Origin: Xenorhabdus lircayensis
GTDB taxonomy: Bacteria > Pseudomonadota > Gammaproteobacteria > Enterobacterales > Enterobacteriaceae
DNA: 64,000 nt
Direction: 5' to 3'
Assembly (NCBI RefSeq): GCF_016306625.1
Contig: NZ_JACOII010000006.1
Coordinates: 62,001 to 126,000, forward strand
The translations under genes were made by a program, and so were the position numbers. The notes under the pieces were generated by a model that saw only the letters and a list, made by a program, of their open reading frames with translations, did not search any database and had not been told where the DNA came from. Shown piece by piece: positions 16,011 through 25,893 of this stretch; within the stretch, counting starts at the first letter, position 1, and each line of letters starts with the position of its first letter.

Positions 16011-18575
16011 TTACTCACAGGATGCACTCAGCATGTACAGACCAGATTCTGGTGTTTTCTCTGGAAGTTGATAATTAACATGACATTCTTGAACATCTTT
16101 ATGACCCCATTTCACCCATATCCGGCCTGACTGAGGAACACCGCTGAGATAAGCCTGACCATCATTACCGACAATCGTGCTATTGGATTCATCTATCTCA
16201 TTTTTTTGCTCCAATGTCGCAATTGCGCCAAAGGGGATTTCTTTATCTTTGTGGGAAAATGTCAGTAAAACTCGGTGGCCAATGCGAGTCTGGAAATTGG
16301 CTAAGGTCAATGAACCTCGGGTTGGGATGATGGTTTGCGTGTTAATATCAATATCAACGTTGTTACCCATCGAATTTGTATCCAGAGCAATGCGGTTTTT
16401 TCGATAACTACTGACATAAGGTATGATGGCATGGCCTTTCCAGTTAGTCTCTATACCTGAATGGTTCTGCACCTTAACACCCTGAGCACCATTGGCACGT
16501 ACTAAAACCAAAGTATCTCCCAAAGATTGGGAAAGGGTAACGCCATAAGGATGGGCGACGATACCACCATTTAAACCATAAGTCAGTTGCCTGGAATTTT
16601 TATCGTAATTGTAACCTGCGTTGACTTGGCTATATGCTCCTTTGTATTCCGCACCGATATTTCCACCAATGCCTTTGTTATGGCTAGTATAATTCTGCTG
16701 AATGTTATAAATCAGATTGTTATCTTCAAAAGCAGTACCATTTAAACTGAGCTGGTGAGATGCATCACTATGTTTACTGTTAGTCATGTTATAGCTGACC
16801 CAGCTATTCTTCAGCCAACGATCAAAGGGAATTTGAACGCTGAACGAGACAATCTGCTCATTATGATTTGAGCCAGGGAAAGCGCTGTGAGAATAATTCA
16901 GGCTATAATTGATTGAATTGTAACTCGTGTTATAACCAGCACTGACATTCCTTTCGTAACCTTTTTGATGCCAATAATCCTGTTGAAAGGCCGATAAATA
17001 GATGGATCCCCAATCGCCAAGAGGCTGGTTAATATGTAGCTGCAATTTACTGCGTTTATTGGTGCTATTGTGGGTGCTCCCATCGTTCGCAGGATCTATC
17101 TCATTCGCTTCTTTAAAATCGTAAAAATTTTGGGTCGAGTAACGATAACCCGCTAGAGTGAGGTTAGTGCCGGTTTGGGAAAGATCTTTAGCATATTGGA
17201 AACGATAGGATTGACCATAATAGCTGGCATTGGACATTAAATTGGTTTTTGCATAAGTTGCATCAAAGGAAAGGGAGCCCCAATCAGAGAGGCTATAGCC
17301 TGTACCCAACGCGATGGACTGATAATCTTTTGCGATCGTAGTTCCGCCATACGCAGTGATATGGTTGGAAATGCCATAAATCACCGTTCCCTGCATAAAA
17401 TAGGGTTCTTTGCCACGGTGAGTAGATTGGTATTTTCCTAAAGTCAGGGAGTGTCGCAGGCCATTTTCCCGTAGCATGATAGGCGCAGTGGAAAAAGTTT
17501 GTACTGTTCGATATTCTTTCCCATCGGCTTCCTTGACGATGACCTCGAGATCTCCGGTAGAAGTCGTTGGATAGAGATCGTTGATAACAAAAGGCCCAGG
17601 GGAAACGTAAGATTCATAGATAATGTAACCATTTTGTTTGATGGTTACTTGAGCATTGCTTTGTGCAATTCCTCTAATTGTCGGTGCAAATCCTTTTAGG
17701 CTATCGGGTAACATATTGTCATCGGAAGCCAATTGTATGCCACGAAACTGAAAGCTATCAAAAATAGGTGAGGGAGTATAACTGTCACCTAATGTTAATT
17801 GGCTTTTAAGCGCATGAATATCTCGCTGAAGGTAGGTATTGAGATTTTGCCATTTTCCATCTTGACTGCTATAAGTGGAATAATTCCGCAAACGCCATGC
17901 TTCCCAGTTGGCGCCCGTTCTGAGATTGAGAAAATGATTTTTTGTTGAGCTAGGTTGATTATCTTGCCAACTCATGGAACCACTGTAGCTATAATTGACC
18001 CACAGAGAAGTTAACCCCTGATCCCATAAATGAGGTGGTACATAGTCTCTGGCCTGATTATTAAACGCAGCCTGGGGAACACTGATATCCAGTCGCTGGT
18101 GTTTGAAATCAAAAGAAGACGATGCAGATGGGATATACTGACCAAGATCAGCAATTTCCATTTCTTGCGGTAAATCGCGCAATGTGGGAAATGATTCAAT
18201 ATTCACTCCCATTTCCCGGAGTTTCTGTATTTTAAGTTTGGGCGATAGCTTATTGTTTATGATAATAAAATCGATATTTCCGGTATCCATCTTCTCCCGA
18301 TTAAGATAGGTGTCTACCCAATAACGGCCAGGAGGCTGTTGATCATCTTGAGTAAAGACTGATAGATCAATATCTTCTGGAAAGCCTGAATGGTTCTCCA
18401 ACGCATTGATGTTGAAATATTCTTCAGCATAAGCTTTATTGTTATAAACCCAAAGACATGTAGTTAACAACGCGCAGAGAAACACCTTACTATATAGGCA
18501 GCGCAAGCTTAGCCTGATAAATAACGCCCAATTATCAGAAATTTTTTGTTGAAGATAATGACGGTAGTTATCCAT
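16011..18575 (-). CDS. Outer-membrane fimbrial usher protein
   Basis: An 854-residue PapC/FimD-type usher. It has an unusually long N-terminal region before the signal segment (hydrophobic VFLCALLTTCLWVY, cleavage probably after AYA). The N-terminal chaperone-binding domain follows (EYFNINALE), then the large beta-barrel with the plug domain (FAPTIRGIAQSNAQVTIKQN, VSPGPFVINDLYPT) and two C-terminal domains ending in a cysteine pair (VQECHVNY...SASCE). It forms the secretion pore through which chaperone-bound pilins are polymerised. An internal start closer to the signal peptide is possible. It sits between the chaperone and adhesin genes in one operon. Confidence 0.95.
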   Translation of the reverse strand: MDNYRHYLQQKISDNWALFIRLSLRCLYSKVFLCALLTTCLWVYNNKAYAEEYFNINALENHSGFPEDIDLSVFTQDDQQPPGRYWVDTYLNREKMDTGNIDFIIINNKLSPKLKIQKLREMGVNIESFPTLRDLPQEMEIADLGQYIPSASSSFDFKHQRLDISVPQAAFNNQARDYVPPHLWDQGLTSLWVNYSYSGSMSWQDNQPSSTKNHFLNLRTGANWEAWRLRNYSTYSSQDGKWQNLNTYLQRDIHALKSQLTLGDSYTPSPIFDSFQFRGIQLASDDNMLPDSLKGFAPTIRGIAQSNAQVTIKQNGYIIYESYVSPGPFVINDLYPTTSTGDLEVIVKEADGKEYRTVQTFSTAPIMLRENGLRHSLTLGKYQSTHRGKEPYFMQGTVIYGISNHITAYGGTTIAKDYQSIALGTGYSLSDWGSLSFDATYAKTNLMSNASYYGQSYRFQYAKDLSQTGTNLTLAGYRYSTQNFYDFKEANEIDPANDGSTHNSTNKRSKLQLHINQPLGDWGSIYLSAFQQDYWHQKGYERNVSAGYNTSYNSINYSLNYSHSAFPGSNHNEQIVSFSVQIPFDRWLKNSWVSYNMTNSKHSDASHQLSLNGTAFEDNNLIYNIQQNYTSHNKGIGGNIGAEYKGAYSQVNAGYNYDKNSRQLTYGLNGGIVAHPYGVTLSQSLGDTLVLVRANGAQGVKVQNHSGIETNWKGHAIIPYVSSYRKNRIALDTNSMGNNVDIDINTQTIIPTRGSLTLANFQTRIGHRVLLTFSHKDKEIPFGAIATLEQKNEIDESNSTIVGNDGQAYLSGVPQSGRIWVKWGHKDVQECHVNYQLPEKTPESGLYMLSASCE

Positions 18576-18662
18576 GATAATTTTCTAATTTTGATATACC
18601 CTCCATTTTACAAGTTGTATCTTGGAATCTATTGGGCATATATAGAGTGTATAAATTTTTGA

Positions 18663-19349
18663 TTAGAACGCGCGCTTTTCTTCTGACGTTATGCCGCCAA
18701 AATCATTAATAGTTTTCCAAGTGACTTGGTTGATGTTTTTAATAGGAACATCCCAGCTCGCTTGATCAAAAGGCGGAATCATACCTGCGGATTTAATTTC
18801 ATAATTTTTTACGCCATTGCCAGTAGCTAACTCAGAAAAAGAGATATAGCAAGGAGTTGGATTTTCCGCGATCAGCTTGTGTCCATCGATTTTGAACTTC
18901 AAGGCCTTATAAGCAATGCTGGCGTTATCCACTAAATTTGCGGGACGATAGAATAACTTAAACCGAGATTTTACTGTGATTTGCAATTGATTTTGTTCTG
19001 ATTTGGCTGTAGCAGGAATAGATTTGATATTGAGCCAGAACAATGATTCTCTGTCATTTGGTAAATTATTTCCGGTCTTAACAATCCGTAAAATATTCTC
19101 ATTCCCAGCTGTTAATTTAAAGAGTGGGGGAGTGATAATAAAAGAAGCTTTAGCTTCATCATTTTCACCTTGAACCCATGATTGAATGAGATAAGAAATA
19201 TCAGTCTCTGGATTGTTAATGGAAATCGACGTTTCTTTTTGGTCACTGATATAAACAACACGAGTGCCGCCAATCACGACACCGGCAAAAGAGGTATTGG
19301 TGCTAAAAATGTAAATAAGAATAAAAATAAAAATGCGAAAATATTTCAA
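18663..19349 (-). CDS. Periplasmic fimbrial chaperone (PapD family)
   Basis: A protein of about 228 residues with a signal peptide (KYFRIFIFILIYIFSTNTSFA). Two immunoglobulin-like domains carry the PapD hallmarks: VVIGGTRVVY at the mature N-terminus, and RESLFWLNIKSIP, the chaperone signature. No ATG lies near the signal peptide. TTG at 19349, 8 nt after GGAG, is the best start; TTG at 19367 is the alternative. The chaperone donates a beta-strand to pilin subunits and delivers them to the usher encoded 87 bp downstream. The pilin gene lies upstream. Confidence 0.92.
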   Translation of the reverse strand: MKYFRIFIFILIYIFSTNTSFAGVVIGGTRVVYISDQKETSISINNPETDISYLIQSWVQGENDEAKASFIITPPLFKLTAGNENILRIVKTGNNLPNDRESLFWLNIKSIPATAKSEQNQLQITVKSRFKLFYRPANLVDNASIAYKALKFKIDGHKLIAENPTPCYISFSELATGNGVKNYEIKSAGMIPPFDQASWDVPIKNINQVTWKTINDFGGITSEEKRAF

Positions 19350-19485
19350 AGTGGTTACTCCAAGCAATATTATTCTTATGTTTATAAATCAATGAATAAA
19401 TATATTCAGTGGGCTATTGTCATTTGTCATTCCTGATAATTTATATCAGCAATATATTATTTGGGCCTCCCTGCCATAAATTCCG

Positions 19486-20016
19486 TTAGTTATAGATGAT
19501 AGTGAAATTAGCTACTGCATCACCCGCACCTGGAGTCACAGCTTCAGCTGTTGCAATGTATTTGGCAATGAAATTCAGCGTATTACTTTTTTGGGCTATC
19601 AGGTCCCGAGTTCGTGAGTTTTCAATCATATTAATTAATGTGTTACCGTCATCTTCATAAAGGGCGATCGCAACACCGCTGGCAGCACTTTCTTTCCCAC
19701 CCTTGCTTAATGCTAAAAGGTGTCTATTGGTTGTATCCGTTTGACCATCAAATTTGACTTGTGCACGTCCGATACTTGTTGGGCACTCGGACAATTTAAT
19801 ACTAAAACGAGTAGGAGCAGAAACCGTATTAACTCCATTGAATGAACTTGAGCTAATAGTTCCCATATTTACGGTTTGATTAGCTGAATTTGAATCGATT
19901 TTACAAGTAGTGGCAGTAATTTTCCCCGTAAATTTGATTTTCCCATCAGCCGCGTACGCAGCGGACATAAATACAGATGATACAAATAAGGATGAAATAA
20001 TTAGTTTGGTTTTCAT
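19486..20016 (-). CDS. Major fimbrial subunit (type 1 pilin family)
   Basis: A 176-residue FimA-like pilin with a cleavable signal peptide ending SAAYA. The mature protein starts ADGKIKFTGKITATTCKID with the conserved Cys, has a second Cys in IKLSECPTSIG for the usual disulfide, and ends in VANFTIIYN, the penultimate-Tyr beta-strand recognised by chaperones. It is the first gene of the minus-strand operon and probably the most strongly expressed. Upstream lies about 0.9 kb of non-coding AT-rich DNA. The fimbria type cannot be named confidently from sequence alone. Confidence 0.93.
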   Translation of the reverse strand: MKTKLIISSLFVSSVFMSAAYAADGKIKFTGKITATTCKIDSNSANQTVNMGTISSSSFNGVNTVSAPTRFSIKLSECPTSIGRAQVKFDGQTDTTNRHLLALSKGGKESAASGVAIALYEDDGNTLINMIENSRTRDLIAQKSNTLNFIAKYIATAEAVTPGAGDAVANFTIIYN

Positions 20017-20942
20017 TTTTTAATACATCCTACCTCTGACGAACTTAGACGACAGAGAGATAGATTATTGAGTTAATGTCAAAGCTGTACATTAATACAG
20101 CAAGTGAATTGTCTAGATTTAGATCTGAAAAATAACAAAGAAACAAAGAAACAACAGTTCGTGTTTTCTTACCAACCGATAAGGTAAAGAATATAGTAGC
20201 GAGTAATTGGCTAAGTTTAAAATAATAACTCGACTAATCTGGTTATTCGGAGTTTTTTATCTGTTAAGTCAACATTGATAGCATTGTTATTCATAACATA
20301 GAACGTTTTTTGATCGTCAATGAACTTTTATTCTGTTCTATAATATTAATTATTAATTGATGATATTCTGTAAAAATAGATGTGATGTAAAACACATGCA
20401 AGTTTGTGAATTGTTTTTTTTGCTAAATTTTTAACTAAATATTATATATTTGTGATCAATATTTTCTCTTTTGATTTTTATTTTAAATATTCAGTTTATG
20501 TCAGATTTTATATCCGCCAATAAATCAAATTTAAAAACATTACATCTGTTTTAAGTTAACTTATTATATAATAATATCTGGACTATAAGTTATATAGCAC
20601 TAATAAATTTAATCCATTTTGAAAATAGAATACAACAGTAACATAATTTATATTTATATATTGGTTGCATTATGACCTGCCTCTCCTTATTTAGTTACAA
20701 CATACTTTATAAATTCAAAACAAAATCACATGAAACCACAAAGAAAAAATCAGAATCCAACAATATGCCAACACAAAAAACTCAACATGGAAATTCCAAA
20801 ATCGTGATTTATTTCGAAAGATTAAGGAGTACGTATGATATGTCGTACAAATAGCAGTGTAAAAATCCACTTTTAATGGAAAGGTCAGTAAAATACTCCA
20901 ACCTATTTTAGATGATTTTACAGCAGATCTTGAACAAAAAAT
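20017..20942. other. Long AT-rich non-coding region upstream of the fimbrial operon
   Basis: About 0.9 kb without a convincing gene. It should hold the fimbrial promoter and upstream regulatory sites. A short tandem repeat of ACAAAGAA occurs near 20136. A 60-codon frame at 20672-20854 has no ribosome site and is biased by base composition. I see no recombinase-type inverted repeat that would suggest a phase-variable switch. Confidence 0.6.
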
Positions 20943-20967
20943 AAGAGGGGAAAAAAATTCCCCTCTT
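20943..20967 (-). terminator. Terminator of the ydgI/arcD-type gene
   Basis: A perfect 8-bp stem AAGAGGGG / CCCCTCTT with a 9-nt loop; read on the minus strand it is followed by TATTTTTTG. It lies about 80 bp past the antiporter stop. Confidence 0.85.
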
Positions 20968-21047
20968 AAAAAGTCTACTTAGAATTGGAATGATTTGTAC
21001 TAAAGCTATTTTTTATATCGAAACAATCTGATGACATGAGCCATGTG

Positions 21048-22439
21048 TTAGTACATTAACAGCCACGTAGAAGGAATTGTTATCAGAAACAGAACCACAA
21101 TAGCCGATTTTTCCATTAGACTTAGTGAAGCTCTTTCCTTATTTTGTCTGCGTGCATACAGGAAAACCAGTAATCCAGGTGCGTATAGCACAACTGAAAG
21201 TAGTAAGTTCATTAAACCAGATGCATAAATTAGCCATAATCCATAAATACAAGCACCTACAGCAATAAATAATAAAGCACGGCTGCTGCGTTGAAACGCA
21301 ACTTTCACTAAAAATGCGCCCACGAGAAAGTAGGGGACAAGGATCATCTCCGAAGCAATAGAAAGTAATGTATTGTAATTACTGCCACTTAACCAGATTA
21401 AAATCAAAGATAGCTGGACTGCACAGTTCGTGATCCAAAGTGATGACTCAGGCGATTTCTTACTATTTTGTTTATTGAATACTTTAGGGAAGGAGCCGTG
21501 TAAAGAAGCAATAAACGGCACTTCTGCTGCCATGATTGTCCAACTCAGATAAGCGCCGCAAACAGAAATGATTAAACCGGCAATAATCACAATTTCGCCA
21601 GTAGAGCCGATTAACTCTACCATTAAGTTTGCCATAGAAGGGTTTCGCATGGCTGCTAATTCAGGTCTTGTAACTAACCCCAATGAGAGCAGGGTGACAA
21701 GTACATAAATGCCTAATGCAGAAATGACAGCCAGCACGGTTGCGATACCAATATCTTTACGTTTTCTGGCCCGGGCTGAAACAACAACAGCACCTTCAAC
21801 ACCAATGAAAACCCACAAAGTAATTAGCATCGTATCTTTAACTTGCTGCCAGACAGGAACTCCCATTTCAACACCAGTGAAATCAAAAGAGAAAACATCC
21901 ATTTTGAAAGCGATAATAGCCAAGACAATAAACATGCCCAATGGTAATAGTTTTGCCATCGTAGCCAGTTGGTTAACTCCCGCAGCAGTCTGTACACCCC
22001 GGAGTACCAGCCAATGAACAAACCAAAGTAAAATGGATTCACCTATCAACGATTGCCACGTATTTCCATCACCGAAAATCACTGAGTGTTCAGTATCAGT
22101 GAAAAAACTTAATGCTGCAAAGACGATGACCAAATAAGACACATTGGCAATAATGGCACAGAACCAATATCCCCACGCAGAGCAGAACCCAACTAATTCA
22201 CCAAAACCTTCTCTGGCATAAGTAAAAATACCGCTGTCCAAATCAGGACGAAGGCGTGAAAGCAAAAGCAAGGAAGTGGCTAAAAAGATAATACCTATGC
22301 CTGTTATTCCCCAACCAATCATTAATGCAGCAGGGCTACCTACCTGCCCCATGTTTTGTGGCAAGCTGAATACCCCGGCTCCAACCATGGAACTGAGTAC
22401 CAGTGCTGTCAGAGACGTGAGGCCTAATTTCTTTTCCAA
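21048..22439 (-). CDS. ydgI: Amino acid antiporter, YdgI/ArcD type (APC superfamily)
   Basis: A 463-residue polytopic membrane protein with about 12 hydrophobic segments. The N-terminus LTALVLSSMVGAGVFSLPQN is the APC-superfamily substrate-binding helix with the Gly-rich GAG motif. It closely resembles E. coli YdgI, annotated as a probable arginine/ornithine antiporter, and keeps the E. coli position next to ydgH and pntAB. The substrate is inferred, not shown. The start is TTG at 22439 with AGGA 8 nt upstream; no in-frame ATG is better placed. Confidence 0.88.
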   Translation of the reverse strand: MEKKLGLTSLTALVLSSMVGAGVFSLPQNMGQVGSPAALMIGWGITGIGIIFLATSLLLLSRLRPDLDSGIFTYAREGFGELVGFCSAWGYWFCAIIANVSYLVIVFAALSFFTDTEHSVIFGDGNTWQSLIGESILLWFVHWLVLRGVQTAAGVNQLATMAKLLPLGMFIVLAIIAFKMDVFSFDFTGVEMGVPVWQQVKDTMLITLWVFIGVEGAVVVSARARKRKDIGIATVLAVISALGIYVLVTLLSLGLVTRPELAAMRNPSMANLMVELIGSTGEIVIIAGLIISVCGAYLSWTIMAAEVPFIASLHGSFPKVFNKQNSKKSPESSLWITNCAVQLSLILIWLSGSNYNTLLSIASEMILVPYFLVGAFLVKVAFQRSSRALLFIAVGACIYGLWLIYASGLMNLLLSVVLYAPGLLVFLYARRQNKERASLSLMEKSAIVVLFLITIPSTWLLMY

Positions 22440-22936
22440 AGATACATTCCTAAAAATAATATAATCGACACGACACGATTAGCCAGAACACTTGTCCTGA
22501 ATATCGAACACATATTGGACATTTATTGCATCCATGCTAAGGATTGCAGAAAAGATTCAGTAGATAAATCTAAAAAAACAGGGCGATTCTACGGAGTGAA
22601 GGGATTGTATGCAATGGGTGACTATGCAAAAAAATATAAATTTTATTCATAAACTTTTTTAGGGGAGTCAGAAAACGAATTACAGATAATTTTTCTAATA
22701 CATACTATCATCTTAATAAACATGGAAATGAACATAAGATAAACACTTTTGATAATACGCATTGTATATTTTACAGTAACAAAACAAATAACAAACAATT
22801 ATGTAAATATTGCAGTCAAGAAGAACGGTAAAATAGGGGTTATTTGAATCTCATAGCATGTTGGCTGGTTAGTAAATTGTTAAACAAAGGAAAATTATTG
22901 GTGCAAAAAATGATGAAAGGCTCAAAGAAATACAAT
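22440..22936. other. AT-rich intergenic region between ydgH and ydgI
   Basis: About 500 bp with no convincing gene on either strand. It must carry the ydgI promoter on the minus strand. The region is rich in A/T tracts. A purine-rich AAAGGAAAA near 22886 precedes only a very short frame. Confidence 0.6.
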
Positions 22937-22964
22937 AAAAAAGGCACAATTTTTTATTTGTGCC
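22937..22964 (-). terminator. Terminator of ydgH
   Basis: A 7-bp stem GGCACAA / TTGTGCC with an 8-nt AT loop; on the minus strand it is followed by TTTTTT. It lies about 30 bp past the ydgH stop. Confidence 0.85.
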
Positions 22965-22994
22965 TGCTTCATGAACTGATGAATAACGTTCTGA

Positions 22995-23948
22995 CTATTT
23001 GAATAAATCAGCACTGATGGTGACGTTACCACCATTAGACTGCCATTCTCTAGTGATATGGTAGTATTTTGCTCCTTTCTCTGCTGCGCGCTTAGCAACC
23101 TGATAAGAAACTTCCGGTGCAGTCGTGTAATAACCAGAGAAGGTGATGGAATCAAACGGAACCATCTGAGCCGCAGATGCCTTGTTGAGCTCCTGAATTT
23201 TTGTACCATTAGGCAACGTTACAGTGTAACGACCACCTTTTGATGTCTGGGTTTCAAAAAAGCGGCCAACCACATTACTTGTTGAAGTTGAAGAAGCAAT
23301 ACCTGGAATTTCTACTTTCTTGGCTTCTTCGCCACCTTGTGCCAGAGCTTGTCGCCCGGCATCAGAATCTGCCGGAATGACGGCATTATTAGATTGAACT
23401 TTGCGTTTTGGTGCATCTTCTTTATAGATATATGCTGTGACTATTTGGTTTCCACCATTATTTGGTGCAATATCACGCACAATAAAGAAGGAAGCGGCAT
23501 CTTTCTTTTTAGCGGCTTTGGCGATGGCTTCTTTAAGATCAGGATCGGTAGGGAAATAACCATTCACCGTTACAGTATCGAAGGGTTCCAAAGTGATCGC
23601 TTCAGTTTTAGGTAATTCCTTGATACCACGATAGATGCGATAATTAGGTGTTTTATCTGCTTTTTCCGCATCTTTATGATATAAATCGGCTACAACACGT
23701 AAATTGCCACGTCCATTAAGATCGTCGAGACTTTGGATGTAAAAACTTTCAGCGCCTTTTTTATCCGCTTGACGGGAAACCGCATCAGCAGCTTCATAAA
23801 TTGCATTAAAACGACCAGTGACTGCGATCCGCTCAAACGGCTTGAGTTCTGCGGCTTGTTCTGGGGTCAATTCTTTAGCCGCATGTGCAGCAGTAATCGA
23901 GATTAATGAAAGCACCGCGGTAGCGATGATCGTTGTCTTCAGCTTCAT
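22995..23948 (-). CDS. ydgH: YdgH, secreted protein with three DUF1471 repeats
   Basis: A 317-residue secreted protein. ATG 23948 has a perfect AAAGGA site and is followed directly by a signal peptide (MKLKTTIIATAVLSLISITA...AHA); the open frame upstream is not used. Three DUF1471 (YhcN/BhsA-like) domains are visible, each with a PF..ITVTGxF/Y element: FERIAVTGRFNA, FDTVTVNGYFPT and FDSITFSGYYTT. Each is followed by a charged helix and a strand with YIQSL, FFIVRDI or YYHITREW. E. coli YdgH is a periplasmic protein of unclear function. It is divergent from pntA. Confidence 0.95.
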   Translation of the reverse strand: MKLKTTIIATAVLSLISITAAHAAKELTPEQAAELKPFERIAVTGRFNAIYEAADAVSRQADKKGAESFYIQSLDDLNGRGNLRVVADLYHKDAEKADKTPNYRIYRGIKELPKTEAITLEPFDTVTVNGYFPTDPDLKEAIAKAAKKKDAASFFIVRDIAPNNGGNQIVTAYIYKEDAPKRKVQSNNAVIPADSDAGRQALAQGGEEAKKVEIPGIASSTSTSNVVGRFFETQTSKGGRYTVTLPNGTKIQELNKASAAQMVPFDSITFSGYYTTAPEVSYQVAKRAAEKGAKYYHITREWQSNGGNVTISADLFK

Positions 23949-24338
23949 AAAAAATCCTTTCGCCTTGCGCATTAAAATATTTATAACGTGCTGAACATTG
24001 TTATGTATCACATAGATCGCAATTATTACATGTAATAATGCTAATTGTCGCAAGAATTTACATCTTCTAAATAAGAGATTGTCATTTTTTAGTATATGAC
24101 TCTAGGAATTTTAATAAATATAGTGAGTTATACGAACTGAAGCATTGTTTAGATTTAAGGGTTATTTTATTTTTTCTGACTTTATTATGATAAATCATTG
24201 ACATTATTTTCATTACGTTACTATTTTGTATTCTATTGATAGGTTTTGCTGATAGCAGTAATAAAATCAATCTAATCGTTAAATAGGCTTCAACAAGGTA
24301 ATAATCGGCAATCTTTCATTCTTAAAGAAGGAAACATT
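23949..24338. promoter_or_regulatory. Divergent promoter region of ydgH and pntAB
   Basis: A 390-bp non-coding, AT-rich region between two divergent genes. It must contain both promoters. I see no riboswitch-like structure and cannot assign operators by eye. Confidence 0.6.
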
Positions 24339-25883
24339 ATGCATATTGGTGTACCAAAAGAGCGACTTTCTAATGAGGCTCGCGTTGCTGCCACACCATC
24401 AACCGTGGAGCAATTGCGTAAGTTAGGGTTTAGCGTCACGGTAGAGACGGGAGCAGGGCAGCTTGCCAGTTTTAACGATCTTGCTTATCAAAAAGCAGGT
24501 GCTGACATTGCAGAACTTCATCAAGTTTGGCAATCAGATATCATTTTAAAAGTGAACGCCCCCGCAGATAATGAAATTGCCTTGATGAAAGAAGGTGCGA
24601 CGCTAGTTAGTTTTATCTGGCCAGCGCAAAATCCGGAATTAGTGGCAAAGTTGTCAGAACGTAAAATAACCGTTTTGTCCATGGATGCAGTTCCACGAAT
24701 TTCCCGCGCACAATCTTTAGATGCTCTCAGTTCGATGGCAAATATTGCTGGTTATCGTGCCATTATTGAAGCAGCCCATGAATTTGGCCGTTTCTTCACA
24801 GGGCAAATTACAGCCGCTGGCAAAGTACCACCAGCTAAGGTCATGATCATTGGAGCAGGTGTTGCAGGATTAGCTGCAATTGGTGCTGCCGGTAGCCTCG
24901 GTGCAATAGTCCGTGCTTTTGATACACGTCCAGAAGTTAAAGAACAAGTACAAAGCATGGGAGCTGAATTTTTGGAATTGAACTTCAAGGAAGATGCTGG
25001 CAGAGGTGATGGTTATGCAAAAATCATGTCAGAAGCCTTTATCCGAGCCGAAATGGAATTATTTTCTGCACAGGCAAAAGAAGTCGATATTATTGTTACC
25101 ACCGCGTTGATTCCAGGCAAACCGGCACCACGGCTTATCACCAAAGAAATGGTTGATTCCATGAAATCTGGCAGCGTGATTGTCGATCTGGCGGCACAAA
25201 ATGGCGGTAATTGTGAATACACAGAGGCCGATAAACTTATCGTGACACCAAATGGCGTAAAAGTTATCGGTTATACCGATTTTCCTAGCCGATTACCCAC
25301 TCAATCATCACAACTTTATGGTACAAATCTGGTCAATTTACTGAAATTACTATGTAAAGAGAAAGGTAAAGAGAAAAATGGAGAAATCACCATCGATTTT
25401 GATGATGTCGTTGTACGCGGCGTCACTGTCATTAAAGAGGGCGAAATCACATGGCCAGCTCCCCCCATCCAAGTTTCTGCTCAACCCACCGGCAAACCTG
25501 CGCCGCTGAAAAAAGAAGATAAACCAGCAGAAAAGCCTAAATCTCCGTGGCTGAAATATGGGATGTTTGCGCTAGCGATAATACTATATGGCTGGTTGGC
25601 TCACCTAGCACCGAAGGAGTTTTTGTCTCACTTCACTGTGTTTGCCCTATCTTGTATTGTGGGTTATTACGTTGTCTGGAACGTCAGCCATTCATTACAT
25701 ACACCATTAATGTCTGTTACCAATGCTATTTCAGGGATTATTGTCGTTGGGGCAGTATTACAAATTGGTGAAGGGGGATGGGTGAGTTTCTTCTCATTCA
25801 TTGCAGTGTTAATTGCCAGCATCAATATTTTCGGTGGCTTCACTGTCACTCAACGTATGCTGAAAATGTTTCGTAAAGGGTAA
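24339..25883 (+). CDS. pntA: NAD(P) transhydrogenase subunit alpha
   Basis: A 514-residue PntA. The NAD(H)-binding domain I spans the first 380 residues, starting [17 protein letters not shown] with Rossmann motif [17 protein letters not shown] Pro/Lys-rich linker ([20 protein letters not shown]) leads to about four transmembrane helices of domain II. With PntB it forms the inner-membrane proton-translocating transhydrogenase, which uses the proton-motive force to drive hydride transfer from NADH to NADP+. A GAAGGAAA site precedes the ATG, and pntB follows after 10 bp. Confidence 0.98.
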   Translation: MHIGVPKERLSNEARVAATPSTVEQLRKLGFSVTVETGAGQLASFNDLAYQKAGADIAELHQVWQSDIILKVNAPADNEIALMKEGATLVSFIWPAQNPELVAKLSERKITVLSMDAVPRISRAQSLDALSSMANIAGYRAIIEAAHEFGRFFTGQITAAGKVPPAKVMIIGAGVAGLAAIGAAGSLGAIVRAFDTRPEVKEQVQSMGAEFLELNFKEDAGRGDGYAKIMSEAFIRAEMELFSAQAKEVDIIVTTALIPGKPAPRLITKEMVDSMKSGSVIVDLAAQNGGNCEYTEADKLIVTPNGVKVIGYTDFPSRLPTQSSQLYGTNLVNLLKLLCKEKGKEKNGEITIDFDDVVVRGVTVIKEGEITWPAPPIQVSAQPTGKPAPLKKEDKPAEKPKSPWLKYGMFALAIILYGWLAHLAPKEFLSHFTVFALSCIVGYYVVWNVSHSLHTPLMSVTNAISGIIVVGAVLQIGEGGWVSFFSFIAVLIASINIFGGFTVTQRMLKMFRKG

Positions 25884-25893
25884 GGGGTAACTT

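Noticed and set aside
20672-20854. 60-codon frame in the AT-rich region upstream of the fimbrial operon
   Set aside because: No ribosome site, Lys/Ser-rich composition explained by AT-rich DNA, no family recognised.
20017-20942. Possible phase-variable invertible promoter for the fimbriae
   Set aside because: No pair of inverted repeats flanking a promoter-sized segment was seen, and no fim-type recombinase gene is adjacent.
22922-23209. 95-codon minus-strand frame overlapping the 3' end of ydgH
   Set aside because: Runs through the ydgH terminator and overlaps the real gene in another frame.
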